Assembly: GCA_948567375.1 (NCBI GenBank)
Contig: OX419758.1
Coordinates: 11,165,001 to 11,229,000 of the forward strand
DNA length: 64,000 bases
Reading direction: 5' to 3'
DNA from: Lunularia cruciata
Lineage: Eukaryota; Streptophyta; Marchantiopsida; Lunulariales; Lunulariaceae
Shown: one piece after another, positions 1 through 11,180 of the stretch
How positions within the stretch are numbered: position 1 is the stretch's first letter
Layout: every line of letters starts with the position of its first letter
Notes under the pieces: model-generated
The model's input: the letters and a program-made list of their open reading frames with translations, nothing else
Database searches by the model: none
What the model was told of the DNA's origin: nothing
Position numbers and translations under genes: made by a program

Positions 1-983
1 TCTGAGCGCTAAGATTATCACTCTAGTGTTTGAGTAAACTAGCTTTGGTGTTACAAATGTCATGACAATTGTTGTGCATATGTATTTTTATATAACCTAC
101 ATTGCTATATAACATACATTGCTATGAATATCATACACTATAGAAACACAACTCATACATAAATTTTAAACATAAATTTTAGAGTACCACAATTGCCCTT
201 CTAGTTGGCGGTTAGGTCCCTCTAACTACATATAGCCATAACCATCAACTCCAAGTATATGCCATATGGTGTGGGCAAAGATCAAGAGGTAGAGTGCTAT
301 AAAGTCCCATCACTAGTCACTTGTCTACAATCTATATCACATAAAGAGTGAACAAACTATAGATCAAGTACATCAAGGACATAACCATTGTCATTGAGGA
401 ACTACCATGAAGGGAGGAGTCAAACATGCCATATGTCATCCTCCTAGATAACTATCACACACAAAAATAGTAGTAATTCCATCAAAAGAGCTACATAACA
501 TACACCGCAAGCCTACACATACAATTGCCAAGCTTAGGTCCATAATGTTATCAATGTTTGGGACGTGGCATGGCACACAATTGCACACATGATCTTCCCA
601 AAAAAACCATCATGTCCTTCCAACATGAGGACTCCAGAAGGCAAACCTCACCCATTCTCAAGATCGTGTGGCATGTAGTCCCATCAAGTGTTATCAATGC
701 CATCTACTATAGATATAAAGTATCACTCGGATGAAATTGATGGATCAAAGTTTTATAATCTCCTCCTTGCATAGTAGCATAACATAAAGTATCACTATGT
801 TGAGAAATTGCTAATTTTTCAATGTCCATCAACATCACTCCCTAAAAGGTCTTTGCCTATTGAGAACATGCCCTCACCCATAAGTCTAGATCATCCGAGT
901 TCAAAACTATAATAACATCACAAAAAATGATTGTAGGTAAATCTAGATCTTGTCTATGAGTAGAAAGTAAAGAGAGAAGGATG
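1..983. other. AT-rich stretch downstream of the GypA integrase, no gene seen
   Basis: In GypA's orientation this lies 3' of the integrase core, so it probably holds the decayed integrase C-terminus and 3' untranslated part. I could not recognise a chromodomain, a polypurine tract or an LTR end. Confidence 0.4.
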
Positions 984-1480
984 CTAAGGAGACTTTATGG
1001 CTAAAATAATAGCCCATGGCCAACCAATGTAATTGGAAATCCTAATCTCCCAAGTGACATCTTTGCAAACTATACTTTGCAATCCTCTCTTCACTAGCTG
1101 AACCACTCCCTTTGCTAAGCCATCTGCCTCAAGGTGATCTTGGGAGGCCATATGGTGATCAATCAAGGCCTTATCACACAAGAATTGAAACTCTCCTAAA
1201 AACTATGTACCTTGATCAGTCAAAACCTCAATTAGTACACCAAGATGACTAAAAGCCCAATCCAAGAACAAATAGGTTGTCTCTACATTGGACTTGTTAG
1301 GAAGTGTCACCAACTCAATCCACTTGGAGAAATGCTCCATTATAACCAAAACATACTAATGATGTCTTATTGTCAAAGGTAAGAGTCCAACAAAGTCCAA
1401 AATCCAATGGTAACCTAACCCCATGATAGATAATGGATGTAAATGTGGCATGGGAGTATAAAATGATACTCTAACTTGGC
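984..1480 (-). pseudogene. GypA integrase core remnant
   Basis: The minus strand shows the integrase catalytic-core signature of Ty3/gypsy elements: a segment with HFSKWIEL, then LFLDWAFSHLG, EVLTDQGT, a DHHMASQDH block and an EADGLAKGVVQ block. The last two correspond to the usual DHR-TSRDHPQADG and AERMVQ of intact relatives. It is the left-most recognisable coding part of GypA. It is a fossil with several breaks and no function is expected. Confidence 0.75.
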
Positions 1481-1999
1481 CATAAACCACCTATCTAGCA
1501 ACAAAATATTGTATATTATTAAGTATATTGCACCATCAATAATAACTTTGGAATAAACTATATGTATGCTTTACTCCAAAATGTCCTATCTCATCATGAG
1601 CATGACATACCAATTGTGATATTTGAGTTGGAAGTGGTATTGTTCATACTCTATCATCCTCCCATATACAAAGGTGCTTGCCCTCCAATCTAAATCGTCT
1701 AGCTTGCTAAAAGACATAGTCTCTCTTCTTGGCACCAATTATGCCACCCATGATACTAGTGCAAAGATAATCCATCACTAAGACATCATCACAAATTTAT
1801 CATTGACTTATACTAATATCTCCACCCTTTGGATCTATGATGTCAACAACTCCTCCTATATGTGTAGAGAGAGATACCATCAAAGCCTCAAAAAATTAAC
1901 ATAGAAAGGAAGATGCATACCAACCTGGCACTATCTACTCATCTATCTCACCATGCCAACATGCTCCAATTTGATCTTGCTGGTTGGGATATGGATTCA

Positions 2000-3240
2000 T
2001 CTATATCATGGTTTAACACTCCAAGTCTATGAATAACCGTGAAATCATACTCTTATAAAATTAGAGCCCATTGTGAAAGCTTCCCTAAAAGGTTGTTGGA
2101 CTCCATCAACCACTTCAATGGTTTGATAATCAATAATGAGAGTGAAGAGGTTACTAAATAGGTAACATAAAAAATATGCTACTACCTACACTATTGCAAA
2201 ACAATCTTTCACATATGAACTATACTTCACCCCCATTGAATTATTGAAGCAACTAGCATAAGCCACCACAAACTCCTTCATCTCATCATCCTAATGGGTG
2301 AGCACTACTCCAAGCCCCATTGTACTCCAATTAGCATGAACTTAGAATGGATGTTCTCTAATCAGTCTCTTGAGAATACAAGCATATGTCAACCTCTACT
2401 TGAGCTCTATAAAAGCTCTCTCTTGGACATCTTCTCAACACCACTCATGTGTAAGCTTGGTTAGCTTCATCAAGGCCTTGTTAATGACATTAAATCCTCT
2501 AATATATTGGTGATGGAAGTTTTATGACCCAAGGAATGCTTGCACTTTGCTCACATCCATAAGCCAAAGAATATGTACAATAGCCTCCACCTTGGTTTGC
2601 TAAACACCAAGTCCACCAGGGTAGATAATGTGACCCAAATACCCAATTTGCTTGTAGAAAAATCTAGATTTCCAAAGATGTAATTGAGTCCATGAAATTG
2701 AGTCAATCTCTCAAACATCTCCAATAAATGTCTCTCATACTCCTCAACAATAATGCTATAGACCAAAAATGACATCAATATTACACCAAGCAAAATCCAA
2801 TCCTAATAGGATCTTATCCATGACCCTCTAGAACTTGGTAGGAGTGTTCTTTAACCCAAATTGCAAGAACCTCCATTGATACAATATATCCTTATCATGA
2901 GGATCAATAGTCCAAAATGCTATCTTGGACTTATCTTCTTCCCTAATTGGAAATTGATGATATCATACTCAAAGATCTAAGGTACTAACAATTGTTACAT
3001 ACCTAATTGCATCAAGGATCTCCTTTGATGTAGGCAAAAGTATACCAATCAGCCCTAGTCTATTGGTTGATAGGATGGTAATCTCTACATGTCTGCCTAT
3101 TTGTGTAGTTGTTCATGCATATCCTTCTTGATTGTCATCATTGTAACCAAAGCATAATCTCCATATTAAATCTCCACCAAAATAGCCTCAAAAAGGTCTT
3201 TACTCTAACTTTGAATCAATGCTCTCTCCATGCCCATACA
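2000..3240 (-). pseudogene. GypA reverse transcriptase and RNase H remnant
   Basis: Read on the minus strand, the segment begins within the reverse-transcriptase palm and continues through the thumb (phrases WRFLQFGLKNTPTKF, GYLGHII, QAFLGS) into an RNase H-like part. These correspond to the usual RMPFGLKNAP-TFQ, YLGHIIS and R-FLGL landmarks of gypsy pol. The upstream half of the reverse transcriptase is separated by the hAT insertion at 3273-11180. Degenerate, many breaks. Confidence 0.7.
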
Positions 3241-3264
3241 TCTATATGGATGTTGAAAAATTGA

Positions 3265-3272
3265 TGTATAAC
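3265..3272 (+). repeat. 8-bp target duplication, left copy (hAT insertion)
   Basis: TGTATAAC here and TGTATCAC at 11181-11188 flank the hAT element and match at 7 of 8 positions. Eight base pairs is the usual duplication length for hAT transposons. Confidence 0.65.
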
Positions 3273-3789
3273 CAAGCGTGCTTATAATAGGAATGTAGGG
3301 TTTTTGGCACCTAAATTACCTAACATAATTCTTGTGAGGTGCCTAAATTAAGGCCTTTGTGCATGATGGGAAAACCTCCATTAGATTGCTCTTGTCCCAA
3401 GCTCAATGTTGAAGAATAAGTGCAGCTTTGCCTACATCAAGGCCAATGATGCTAAATATGGTTTGAAAGTTGTTTCTTGTTGTGCTTCTACTTCAACCGT
3501 CAACAAGATGCATTGTCTTTTTTGCACCATGTTTGATCATGAGGAGAATATTAGGTTGGAGTGCACTATTTTGCTATGACAACATTGAGTTTCACATGAA
3601 GAAGCAATACATTGTCAAATTTAGACAGCATGAAAAGCTGCAATAAAATCAGAGCAAGAGCATTTCTTTGATGAAGTCAAGGTCCCTTTCAAAAGCACTC
3701 TTAGGGCTCACTTTGTCTCTGAAGCTGTAGGCAATCATGAAATTGTCTTCATCATTGACAAAGGAATTGTTGAAGTAAACATCAATGAC

Positions 3790-4029
3790 ATGATGTATTC
3801 AATAGAGGATGAGGCCAATGATGTTGATGATGAACAAGAGCCTACATTTGGAAGTGAGGCCAAACATGCAATTGTGGTTGCTAATTGCCGTGCCAATGAT
3901 GGGAAGGTGAAGGAGCAAGAAATGGTAGTTTTCAAACACAGCAAGCCAACAGATAATTGCCAAGTGCCCTCTTTCTATATTGTCACAATCAAAAAATCCA
4001 AAACCCAACTCTTTGACCTTGCCAATTGA
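3790..4029 (+). pseudogene. hAT-internal ORF fragment, possible transposase N-terminal part
   Basis: An open stretch of 79 codons with an acidic N-terminus and no clear motif lies in the left half of the hAT element, on the same strand as the transposase C-terminal remnant. No BED-type zinc finger or other domain could be recognised. It may simply be a chance open frame. The chromovirus insertion at 4272 follows shortly after it. Confidence 0.3.
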
Positions 4030-4271
4030 TACATCACGTGGCAAGCATCATTTTTCAAATGAAGTGTATCATCATTAACCTACATGGGTGCACATTGCTG
4101 ATTTTTGAATGACATATATGCAAAGTCATGTTCAACATGACTTGTTAGTTTCTTGACATACTCTGCCCGCATTGGAGAATTTGTCTTCTTGGCGCATCAA
4201 GCGATGGAGCTCAAAATATGACTGGATGTGTCACTGGCATTGTGACAAGGCTTCAAGTAGAACTTCATAAT

Positions 4272-4671
4272 TGTAACAATATGGAGTTTAGCAAAAAAGT
4301 TAGTCGGGCTTACGAAGTAGCACATAAGACAAATTAGCCTAGAATATTCTGGAAGTATCTAGGAAGCTTCCCGACTAGCTTAGCTTTCACCTCAAGTAAG
4401 TAGCTTCTAGAAGCTTCCAACTAGCTAAGCTTGCATGCCAAGTAGGCGGCTTCTAGAGGGAAGCTTCTTGAGAAGCTTCCTAGTTAACTTGGCTTGCACT
4501 CTAAGAAAGCGGCTTAAGAAAGCTTCTTGAGAAGCTTCTCAAGGGCCTTGTATGCTACCTATAAATATCAAATCCAAAGCTCATGCTAGGCATTTGGAGT
4601 TTTCCCTCATTCAAGTGTCCCAATGTGAGTTTCCATTCTCCTATTTCTCTCCTTGGATTTGGTCTTTTACA
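4272..4671 (+). repeat. Chr1 5' LTR
   Basis: Starts TGTAACAATATGG and ends CTTTTACA. It contains a TATA-like CTATAAATA near 4559 and a run of AGCTTCnnGAAGCTTC-type palindromes. The flanking duplication ATAAT fixes the outer boundary and the PBS fixes the inner one. Confidence 0.92.
4404..4418 (+). promoter_or_regulatory. Perfect heat-shock-element motif in the Chr1 LTR
   Basis: The sequence reads TTC-TA-GAA-GC-TTC at 4405-4417, an exact match to the nTTCnnGAAnnTTCn heat-shock-factor site. It lies about 150 bp upstream of the TATA-like box, and further GAAGCTTC modules follow at about 4460-4540. The same core is kept in the 3' LTR at 9603-9615. Binding is inferred from the motif only. Confidence 0.5.
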
Positions 4672-4672
4672 T

Positions 4673-4684
4673 TGGTATCAGAGC
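4673..4684 (+). other. Chr1 primer-binding site (initiator tRNA-Met type)
   Basis: TGGTATCAGAGC begins two bases after the 5' LTR. This is the standard plant initiator-Met primer-binding sequence. Confidence 0.9.
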
Positions 4685-4942
4685 AAGAATGGGATGGATG
4701 GAATTTATGGACCACCAAATCCACTTCCACCAAACCATTGGGATTTCTGTGTCTAAGTGCTACCCAAGCATTGCTTCATGCAATTCATCACCTCACACTT
4801 TGGACAAGATTTTCTGCATATGATCACCATATCTAAGGAACCCTTGATACTTCAGGTTGTAACTTATGGAGAACGGTGGACGTGTTATTTCTATGTGTTA
4901 ATAAATTAGAAAGATTAGGGGTGGAGTGATAGAGTAGCAACC

Positions 4943-5870
4943 ATGGCGGCAAAACCCGATGTTATCCTTGCTATGCAGCAACAAATCGAGCACCTTACTT
5001 GATTGTTGGATGAACAAGATATTTGACGACAAGATCATGTAGGGAGTGTACCGATTCAAGAAGGAGAAGATCAGATCAGATTCTTTAAACCTAAGTTATT
5101 TGAAGGCAAGAATCTCCTAGGTGCAGTGGAGAATTTTGTGTTTGACTGTGAATGTTGTTTTGAAGCTACCAATCTACAAGACAAGAAAATAGATTCTCTT
5201 GGCTTTTAGCCAATTGGATGGAGTAGCAAAGCTATGGTGTAGATTCCAAAAGGAGAGAGCTGAGCAACAAATTTTTGCACCAATCTTGACATGGACAGAA
5301 TTCAAGAGTGCAATAATTAATTGATTCCAGGCTATAAATGCCACACAAGCTGCACGGAATAAATTGGCAGAGTTGAAATAGATTGGCTCTATAAGAAGTT
5401 ACATCACGCAGTTCCAAAACACCATCATGCAAATTCCAGATATATTGGAAGGTGAAGCTCTAGATCAATTTTTGAGGGCTTGAAGGCAAGAACCAAATTA
5501 GAAGTAACCATACGAGAGCCACAAAACTTGGAGGAAGCCATGCAATTGGCCAAACATTTTGATTCTTTGGTTGCAACAACTTGGTCTCGACCTCAACCTC
5601 CACAAAGCCTACCAATACACCACATATGAGTGGAGGAGCCAGCACCCATGGGGATTGATATCATTCAACAAAGACCACTTTGCATGGCAGATAGAGAGAA
5701 ATTGCAAAAAATGGTGGTTGTTTTTATTGTCGCCAAGTGTGGCATCACATTGCTAAATTTCTACTCAAGAATGGACGACCTCGACAAGTTGCCTAGGTGG
5801 AGGTTGTGGAGCGGAATGATCAAGGAAACAAGGAATCCAAGTAGGAGATTTCAAGCCGCCTATTGGGAGC
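4943..5870 (+). pseudogene. Chr1 gag region remnant
   Basis: Translation around the start reads MAAKPDVILAMQQQIEHL, followed further on by phrases typical of plant gypsy gag (FFKPKLFEG-like, WTEFKSAI). The region lies between the PBS and protease as expected. It is broken in several places. Confidence 0.7.
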
Positions 5871-6464
5871 TTGATTAGTTCCAATGGGATTGAAGGCTTG
5901 ACCTATGCAAGCTTGCTTCACTTGCAAGGTATGATATCTAATTGGGGTTGTAGGATTTTGGTTGATTTTGGAAGTTCAGATAATTGCATGTCTATGAAAG
6001 TAGCAAAGGAATTGGTTATTCCTATCAAGCCAGTGATTGGAAGTAGTTTGATGATGGCGGATGGTAGAAAGGGTTCTGCATTCCGCACCTCGCATCTTGT
6101 TACCTTCAAGATTGGGAAGGAGTATTTGAAGTGTATGAGGTTTGTAGTGGCACCTCTACACTATGATATCATCTTGGGTCTACCTTGGCTTGAATGTCAT
6201 AAGGCTCAATTTGATTGGACCCGACGACAATTTCAAGTACAACACCAAGGTAGGAATTTCCAATTAGGTTGTCTGGCACCTTTGAGTAAGACACCTAAGA
6301 ATAGTCAGTCCCAAGATGGGAAGTTTGTCGAGAAGGTAGCCATAGAGCAAACCTTGAAGGGAGATGAGTCCCAAGATAGGAATTTTGCCAAGAAGGCAAC
6401 CATGGAGCAAGCTTGGAAGAGAGATGAGTCCCTGGAAGGGAAGTTTGTTAGTAAAGTAGCCTAG
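5871..6464 (+). pseudogene. Chr1 retroviral-type aspartic protease region
   Basis: A 197-codon open stretch contains RILVDFGSSDNCMS at the position of the usual LVDTGS(S/T)-NF(I/M)S motif and DIILGLPWLECH at the position of the usual ILGM-WL flap-distal motif. It sits between gag and reverse transcriptase. The repeated Lys/Glu-rich tail after about residue 140 is a linker. Part of a broken polyprotein. Confidence 0.8.
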
Positions 6465-6499
6465 AGCAAGCTTGGGAGGAAGATAAGTCTGTATTTGCG

Positions 6500-7471
6500 G
6501 TGTGGATCAAGCCAATGGCACAAGAACAATATGAGGAAAGCCAAGAGCCTTATCAAGCAATGGTTGATCAGATGGTTCAGGAGTTTGCGGGCATGTTTCT
6601 AGAGGATCTGCCAAATGGATTACCCTCTGATCGAGGTATGCCCTTCAAAATCAAGTTATTGCCAAGAAGTACTCCAGTGAGTAGACCGATATATCGGCTC
6701 TCACCAAAGGAGTTGGAGGAGTTGCAAACAACACTTATCAAGTTTTTGGAGAAGGACTTCATACGACATAGTACCTCTCCTTGGGGAGCACTGGTACTAT
6801 TTGTTCCAAAGAAGGATGGAGGACTTTGTTTCTGTATTGATTACCGTGGGCTCAATAAGCAAACCGTGAAGAATGCATACCCCTTGCCTTGGATCGATGA
6901 CTTTCTTGATCAACTAAGTGGAGAAAGTTACTTTTCCAAGTTGGATCTATGCAGTGGCTATTGGCAAATTCAGATTGATAGAGAGGATGTGCAAAAGACT
7001 GCCTTTTGCACAAGGTATGGGCATTTCGAGTGGAGAGTTTCACCTTTTGGACTCACTAATGCTCCAACAATCTTCATGGATCAGATGCATTGGGTGTTGG
7101 ATGGACTATTGGATCGGTCAGTGGTGGTGTTCTTAGATGATATCTTAATCTATAGCAAGATAGAGGCAAAACACATGAATCATGTGCAAGAAGTCCTAAG
7201 ATGACTACGACAATGGAAATTTTACTACAAGAAGTCGAAGTGTGCCTTTTGGCAAAAGGAGGTTACCTTCTTGGGTCATAAGATCTCATCAGAGGGGATC
7301 AAGATGGAAGAAGAGAAGATCAAGGCCAATACTGATTGGCCTACTCCAAAGGATGCTACAAAAGTATGGGCATTCAATGGATTGGCCAATTTTTACCGGC
7401 GGTTCATCCACTATTATGCTCATGTGGCTAGACCATTGAGTGACCTCTTGGGAAAGAACTCAAGCTTCTAG
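6500..7471 (+). pseudogene. Chr1 reverse transcriptase region
   Basis: The first 234-codon stretch contains [27 protein letters not shown], the fingers/palm phrase [24 protein letters not shown], and the catalytic [13 protein letters not shown] (the FLDD variant of YxDD). The connection part with FLGHKIS and FYRRFIHYY follows. These are canonical Ty3/gypsy reverse-transcriptase landmarks. Broken fossil. Confidence 0.9.
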
Positions 7472-7504
7472 TGGAACACTAAGCATGAAGAATCATTCCA
7501 GAAG

Positions 7505-7917
7505 TTGAAGCATATGGTGTCTTCAAGACCCATTCTTCAACCATATGATCCTCAACTACCTTGTGTGGTTGATTTTGATACTTCTAACTTTGCAATTGGA
7601 GCTGTGTTGCAACATGAATTCCTAGATGGACTACATCCCATTGCCTTTGTGTCTCACCAACTAAATACAGCTGAAAAAAATTACTCTACTCTGAGATTGG
7701 GAACAACTTGCAATGGTATATGCCACCAAGGTATGGAGGCATTATCTCTTGGGGAAACAAGTGATCATGCAAACTGATCACAAGCCATTGTTGCAGACCT
7801 TACACCTAAGCACATGAAGAGTCAACATCATCGATGGGAAGAGCAACTCCAATTTTTTGACATCAAACTTTTATACAAACCAGATTGGTTCCATGTCATC
7901 CCTGATGCTCTATCATG
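7505..7917 (+). pseudogene. Chr1 RNase H region
   Basis: It begins with PILQPYDPQLPCVVDFDTSN, then AIGAVLQHE and PIAFVSHQLN, and later a segment corresponding to YLLGKQVIMQTDHKPL. This is the RNase H domain expected directly after the reverse transcriptase. Broken fossil. Confidence 0.8.
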
Positions 7918-8084
7918 ACAACCTGATTTGAAGTCTCTTCCTCTCATTGCGGTAGCAATTACAACGGTGTCAATTGACCCCAAGATCCATAACAAGTTTT
8001 GATTAGCTCTACAACAAGATCCCTTCTTCCAAATGGTACATGGTTGTCTAACAGCAAGTGACAAGGAGTAAAACACCTTCTCTT

Positions 8085-9103
8085 TCAAGGAAGGCCTTCT
8101 ATTCCATGTGGAATGGATCTATGTTCCAACCAAAGGTGATCTTTGACTTGTGTGCCTTCAAGAAGCCCATGATTTACCCATAGCTGGTCACATGGGTGTG
8201 GACAAGACCTTGGGTACCCTCCAACATCAATGGTGGTGGCCCAACATGACACAAGATGTTCAAGAATTTGTCCGATTGTGTAAGAGCTACCAACGTAACA
8301 AGGCCAGCAACTAGAAGTCGAGTGGACTCCTTCAACCGCTCGCCGTTCCATCAGCTCATTGGGAGCATGTGAGCTTGGATCTCATCACATCCTTGCCAAA
8401 GACAAAACAAGGACACACCGCCATCATGGTGTTTGTGGATAAGCTTAGTAAGCAAATCTACTTGGCACCAACCTGTGATACCGTGGATGCTCCAACATTA
8501 GCGCAAATCTACTTCGATAATGTCTTCAAGCATCATGGGATGCCACGTGTACTCAGCTCCAACCGTGATCTTCAATTTACCGGGAAGTTTTGGCAAGCAC
8601 TCTTTCAAATAATGGGCACCAAGCTTGCTTTGTCCACGGCCTATCATCCTCAAACTAATAGACAAACCAAACGTGCAAATCATACATTGGAGGATATGTT
8701 GCAGGCCTTTGTCAATGTCCACCATACCAATTGGGATGAATGTCTTGCCACTGTAAAATTTTCCTACAACAATTCCAAACAGGCAAGCCCTGGAATCTCT
8801 CCTTTCTTTCTCAATTTTGGCCAAGATCCGCTTGTTCCAGATTCTCTTCTAGCTCCCCCTCCATCTTAGGTTCCTCATACTTCCACATTCTTGACCACTA
8901 TATCCCAATCTCTCCAACAAGCCAAGTCTCACCTCCTTGTTGCTCAGAATCGCCAAAAACAATATGCAGATCACTATTGTCGTGATCTCACCTTTGAAGT
9001 TGGTGATAAAGTCATGCTATCTTCTAATAACCTTCCTCTCTCACTTGATACCCAAGTTAGTAAACTTGCCCCTAATTGGATAGGACCCATTGATATCATC
9101 TAA
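8085..9103 (+). pseudogene. Chr1 integrase region
   Basis: The N-terminal zinc-binding part (about 8160-8310) precedes the catalytic core: MSLDLITSLPKTKQGHTAIM, FVDKLSKQIYLAPT, the RDLQFTGKFWQALF block, and STAYHPQTNRQTKRAN at the position of the usual STAYHPQTDGQTER(V/A)N. The GPIDII segment near 9085 marks the start of the C-terminal part. Broken fossil. Confidence 0.88.
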
Positions 9104-9133
9104 ATTGTCTCTTTTGTTGCTTATCGACTTGCC

Positions 9134-9466
9134 TTGCCTTGTCACATGCGTATCCATCATGTCTTTCATGTTTCTAAGTTGAAACCCTTTGTTCCTAACC
9201 CCTCTTCCTTTTCCTCTCGAGTCCAACCTCTCCCTCTTCATGTCCTTATCAATGATCATGAGGAGTACGAAGTTGATCGTATCCTTGCACGTCACCATAT
9301 TCAACAAGGCCGTTGCCAACATACGGAGTACAAGGTCCTTTGGAAAGGGTATCCCCTTCATGATGCCACTTGGGAACCTCTTTCTCACCTCCAGAATGCA
9401 CGGACGGCCATCCAAGAATTTGAAGCTTCATTGGCAACGAGGACGTCACCAACTAGCGGTGGGGGA
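9134..9466 (+). pseudogene. Chr1 integrase C-terminus with chromodomain
   Basis: The open stretch starts with HHVFHVSKLKPF, typical of the integrase C-terminal GPY/F region. It continues with EYEVDRILARHHIQ, EYKVLWKGYPLHDATWEPL and AIQEFEASL, which is a complete chromodomain pattern (EYEVExIL, (Y)LVKWKGY, xxxTWEP). This chromodomain is what identifies the element as a chromovirus and may direct integration to particular chromatin in living relatives. Confidence 0.88.
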
Positions 9467-9469
9467 ATA

Positions 9470-9869
9470 TATAACAATATGGAGTTTAGCAACAAAGTTA
9501 ATTGGGCTTACAAAGTAGCACATAAGACAAATTAGCCTAGAATATTTTGGAAGTATCTAGGAAGCTTCCCGGCTAGCTTAGCTTGCACCTCAAGTAAGTA
9601 ACTTCTAGAAGCTTCCAACTAACATAGCTTGCACGCCAAGTAGGCAACTTCTAGAAGGAAGCTTCTTGAGAAACTTCCTAGTCAACTTGGCTTGCACTCT
9701 AAGAAAGCGGCTTGAGGAAGCTTCTTGAGAAGCTTCTCAAGGGCCTTGTATGCTACATATAAATACCAAAGCCAAAGCTCATGATAGGCATTTGGAGTTT
9801 TCCCTCATTCAAGTGTCCCAATATGAGTTTCCATTCTCCTATTTCTCTCCTTGGATTTGGTCTTTTACA
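9470..9869 (+). repeat. Chr1 3' LTR
   Basis: A 400-bp copy matching the 5' LTR at about 94 percent by eye. It is preceded by the purine tract GGTGGGGGAA (about 9457-9466), the polypurine tract for plus-strand priming, and followed by the target duplication ATAAT. Confidence 0.92.
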
Positions 9870-10679
9870 ATAATGATTGTGGTCTGATCCAAATCTGATG
9901 CGGAGTGCATCAGCTTGATCTAGTTATGAAGTATATCATGAATTTAGTTGTGAAGGAGAGCTTCTTCTTTGTGATGATGGGTTTCATTTAGCATCTCACA
10001 TGGCAGCAAACCCTGATCACAAGAATGAGTACAACATGCTCCCATGTTATCAACAGATGGCTTTCTACAAACAAGGTTACAATTTGGTTCCAAAAGTACC
10101 GGTTTGAGCTCCTAGCTTACATTGAGTTAAGCAGCCTATGAGTGCCCCACCTCAACTTTGGTGGGTGGTGTACCTTCTTGCCATGGATAACTTCATGGTG
10201 AATAGCACCAAAACTTATTGTAAGATTCAGGCCTAACAACCTTATTATCAGAATAATAGGTGGAGCTCATGCTCTCATTGGGACCTTCATCAAAGATCTG
10301 GGTATTAATTGCTCACTAATAGAAGAAATTATTTCTATCCTGGATGTGACAACACATATCATTAGGGGTTTGATACACACTCACACTTTTGAATGTGATC
10401 AAAATAGTTGTTAGACTCACATCATGGGTTGAAAACATTCTCAATGCTACCAATGAGACGGAGAATAATGAGTTATTGAAAAATGTTGGTCTAGTCTTTG
10501 TCAAAGCATGTGCTTGCATTGACAGAATCATTGTGCAGCATGATGGAAAAAACAACCCATTTGACAATCCACCACCTATTTTACTGCAAGAGCTTGTTTG
10601 TGTTTCCAATGCCAACTTCATTTGCAAGGTTCATAGACATAACTTGCACCTATGTTGTTGATACTTGGTGACATGAATA

Positions 10680-10983
10680 GACTTCATTACCGACAAGCAT
10701 AAAGCTCTTCTTCAAGCTTATCACAATGAACCTATGTTGCTGGAAGGCATTGATGGCTATAACCAAAAGACATTCTTTGACAATGCTTGGTTTCCAAACT
10801 TGGTTGAGTTTTGCGGTGGCATTGCAACTATATTTCTTGGCACAAGTTCTTGGACTCTGACTTCTTTGTTATGAGGTGAGAAAAAGGCAATCATTGCAAG
10901 AGTCTTTCAGACATTGGACTTGAAGGTGTGTTGCAAGCAAAGCAATATATGCAAATTGACACACTTGCGGATAATGATAACTG
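10680..10983 (+). pseudogene. hAT transposase C-terminal remnant
   Basis: Frame one reads FITDKHKALLQAYH, then NAWFPNLVEFCGGIATIF. A second frame continues with SDFFVMR, a stop, EKGNHCKSLSDIGLEGVL and QAKQYMQI. This is the order found in the C-terminal part of plant and oomycete hAT-like transposases (xEFCGGIAxVFPGT, then SDFSxxxWEK, SLTDFSLEGxLxxKQ). At least one frameshift (near 10855) and an in-frame stop after FFVMR break it. The catalytic region upstream is not recognisable. Family assignment is from remembered motifs and should be confirmed by profile search. Confidence 0.6.
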
Positions 10984-11180
10984 AGGAGTGACCTTGCATC
11001 TTGTATTACCAATCTATAGATTGATCAGTATGCACAACTTGTAGCACAAATTTTTCCAATTTTTTTATATTGGTCTTCAATCTCGACTAAATGTGCATAC
11101 CACCTAAATCAATTCTAAAATGGCACCTATATTAAGCTAATTTAGGTAATTTAGTTGATTGTCTATTATAAGCAGGTCTT

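Larger units (their letters stand above)
4272..9869 (+). mobile_element. Chr1: Ty3/gypsy chromovirus, complete boundaries, broken coding
   Basis: A full-length LTR retrotransposon of 5598 bp: two 400-bp LTRs, PBS, gag, protease, reverse transcriptase, RNase H, integrase, chromodomain and polypurine tract, in the normal order. Perfect 5-bp duplications ATAAT flank it (4267-4271 and 9870-9874). By eye the two LTRs differ at about 25 of 400 positions (about 6 percent). That suggests a few million years at grass-like rates and several times more at slow gymnosperm rates. Coding is interrupted by several breaks. It is inserted in the hAT transposon, and relatives lie on the minus strand at 52612-57729. 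Confidence 0.93.
3273..11180 (+). mobile_element. hAT-superfamily DNA transposon, split by a chromovirus
   Basis: Both ends carry the inverted core TGCTTATAATAG (3279-3290 and 11163-11174), each starting 6 bp inside the element end, and the 8-bp flanks match at 7 positions. Further in, both ends share a GGCACCTA-type inverted block. Without the nested retroelement (4272-9869 plus its 5-bp duplication) the transposon is about 2.3 kb. The plus strand near the right end encodes a degenerate version of the hAT transposase C-terminal region. The element sits inside GypA pol. It is inactive: coding is frameshifted and has stops. Confidence 0.7.

Noticed and set aside
8498-8824. A 108-codon minus-strand frame inside Chr1
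   Set aside because: It is antisense to the integrase core and has no motif.
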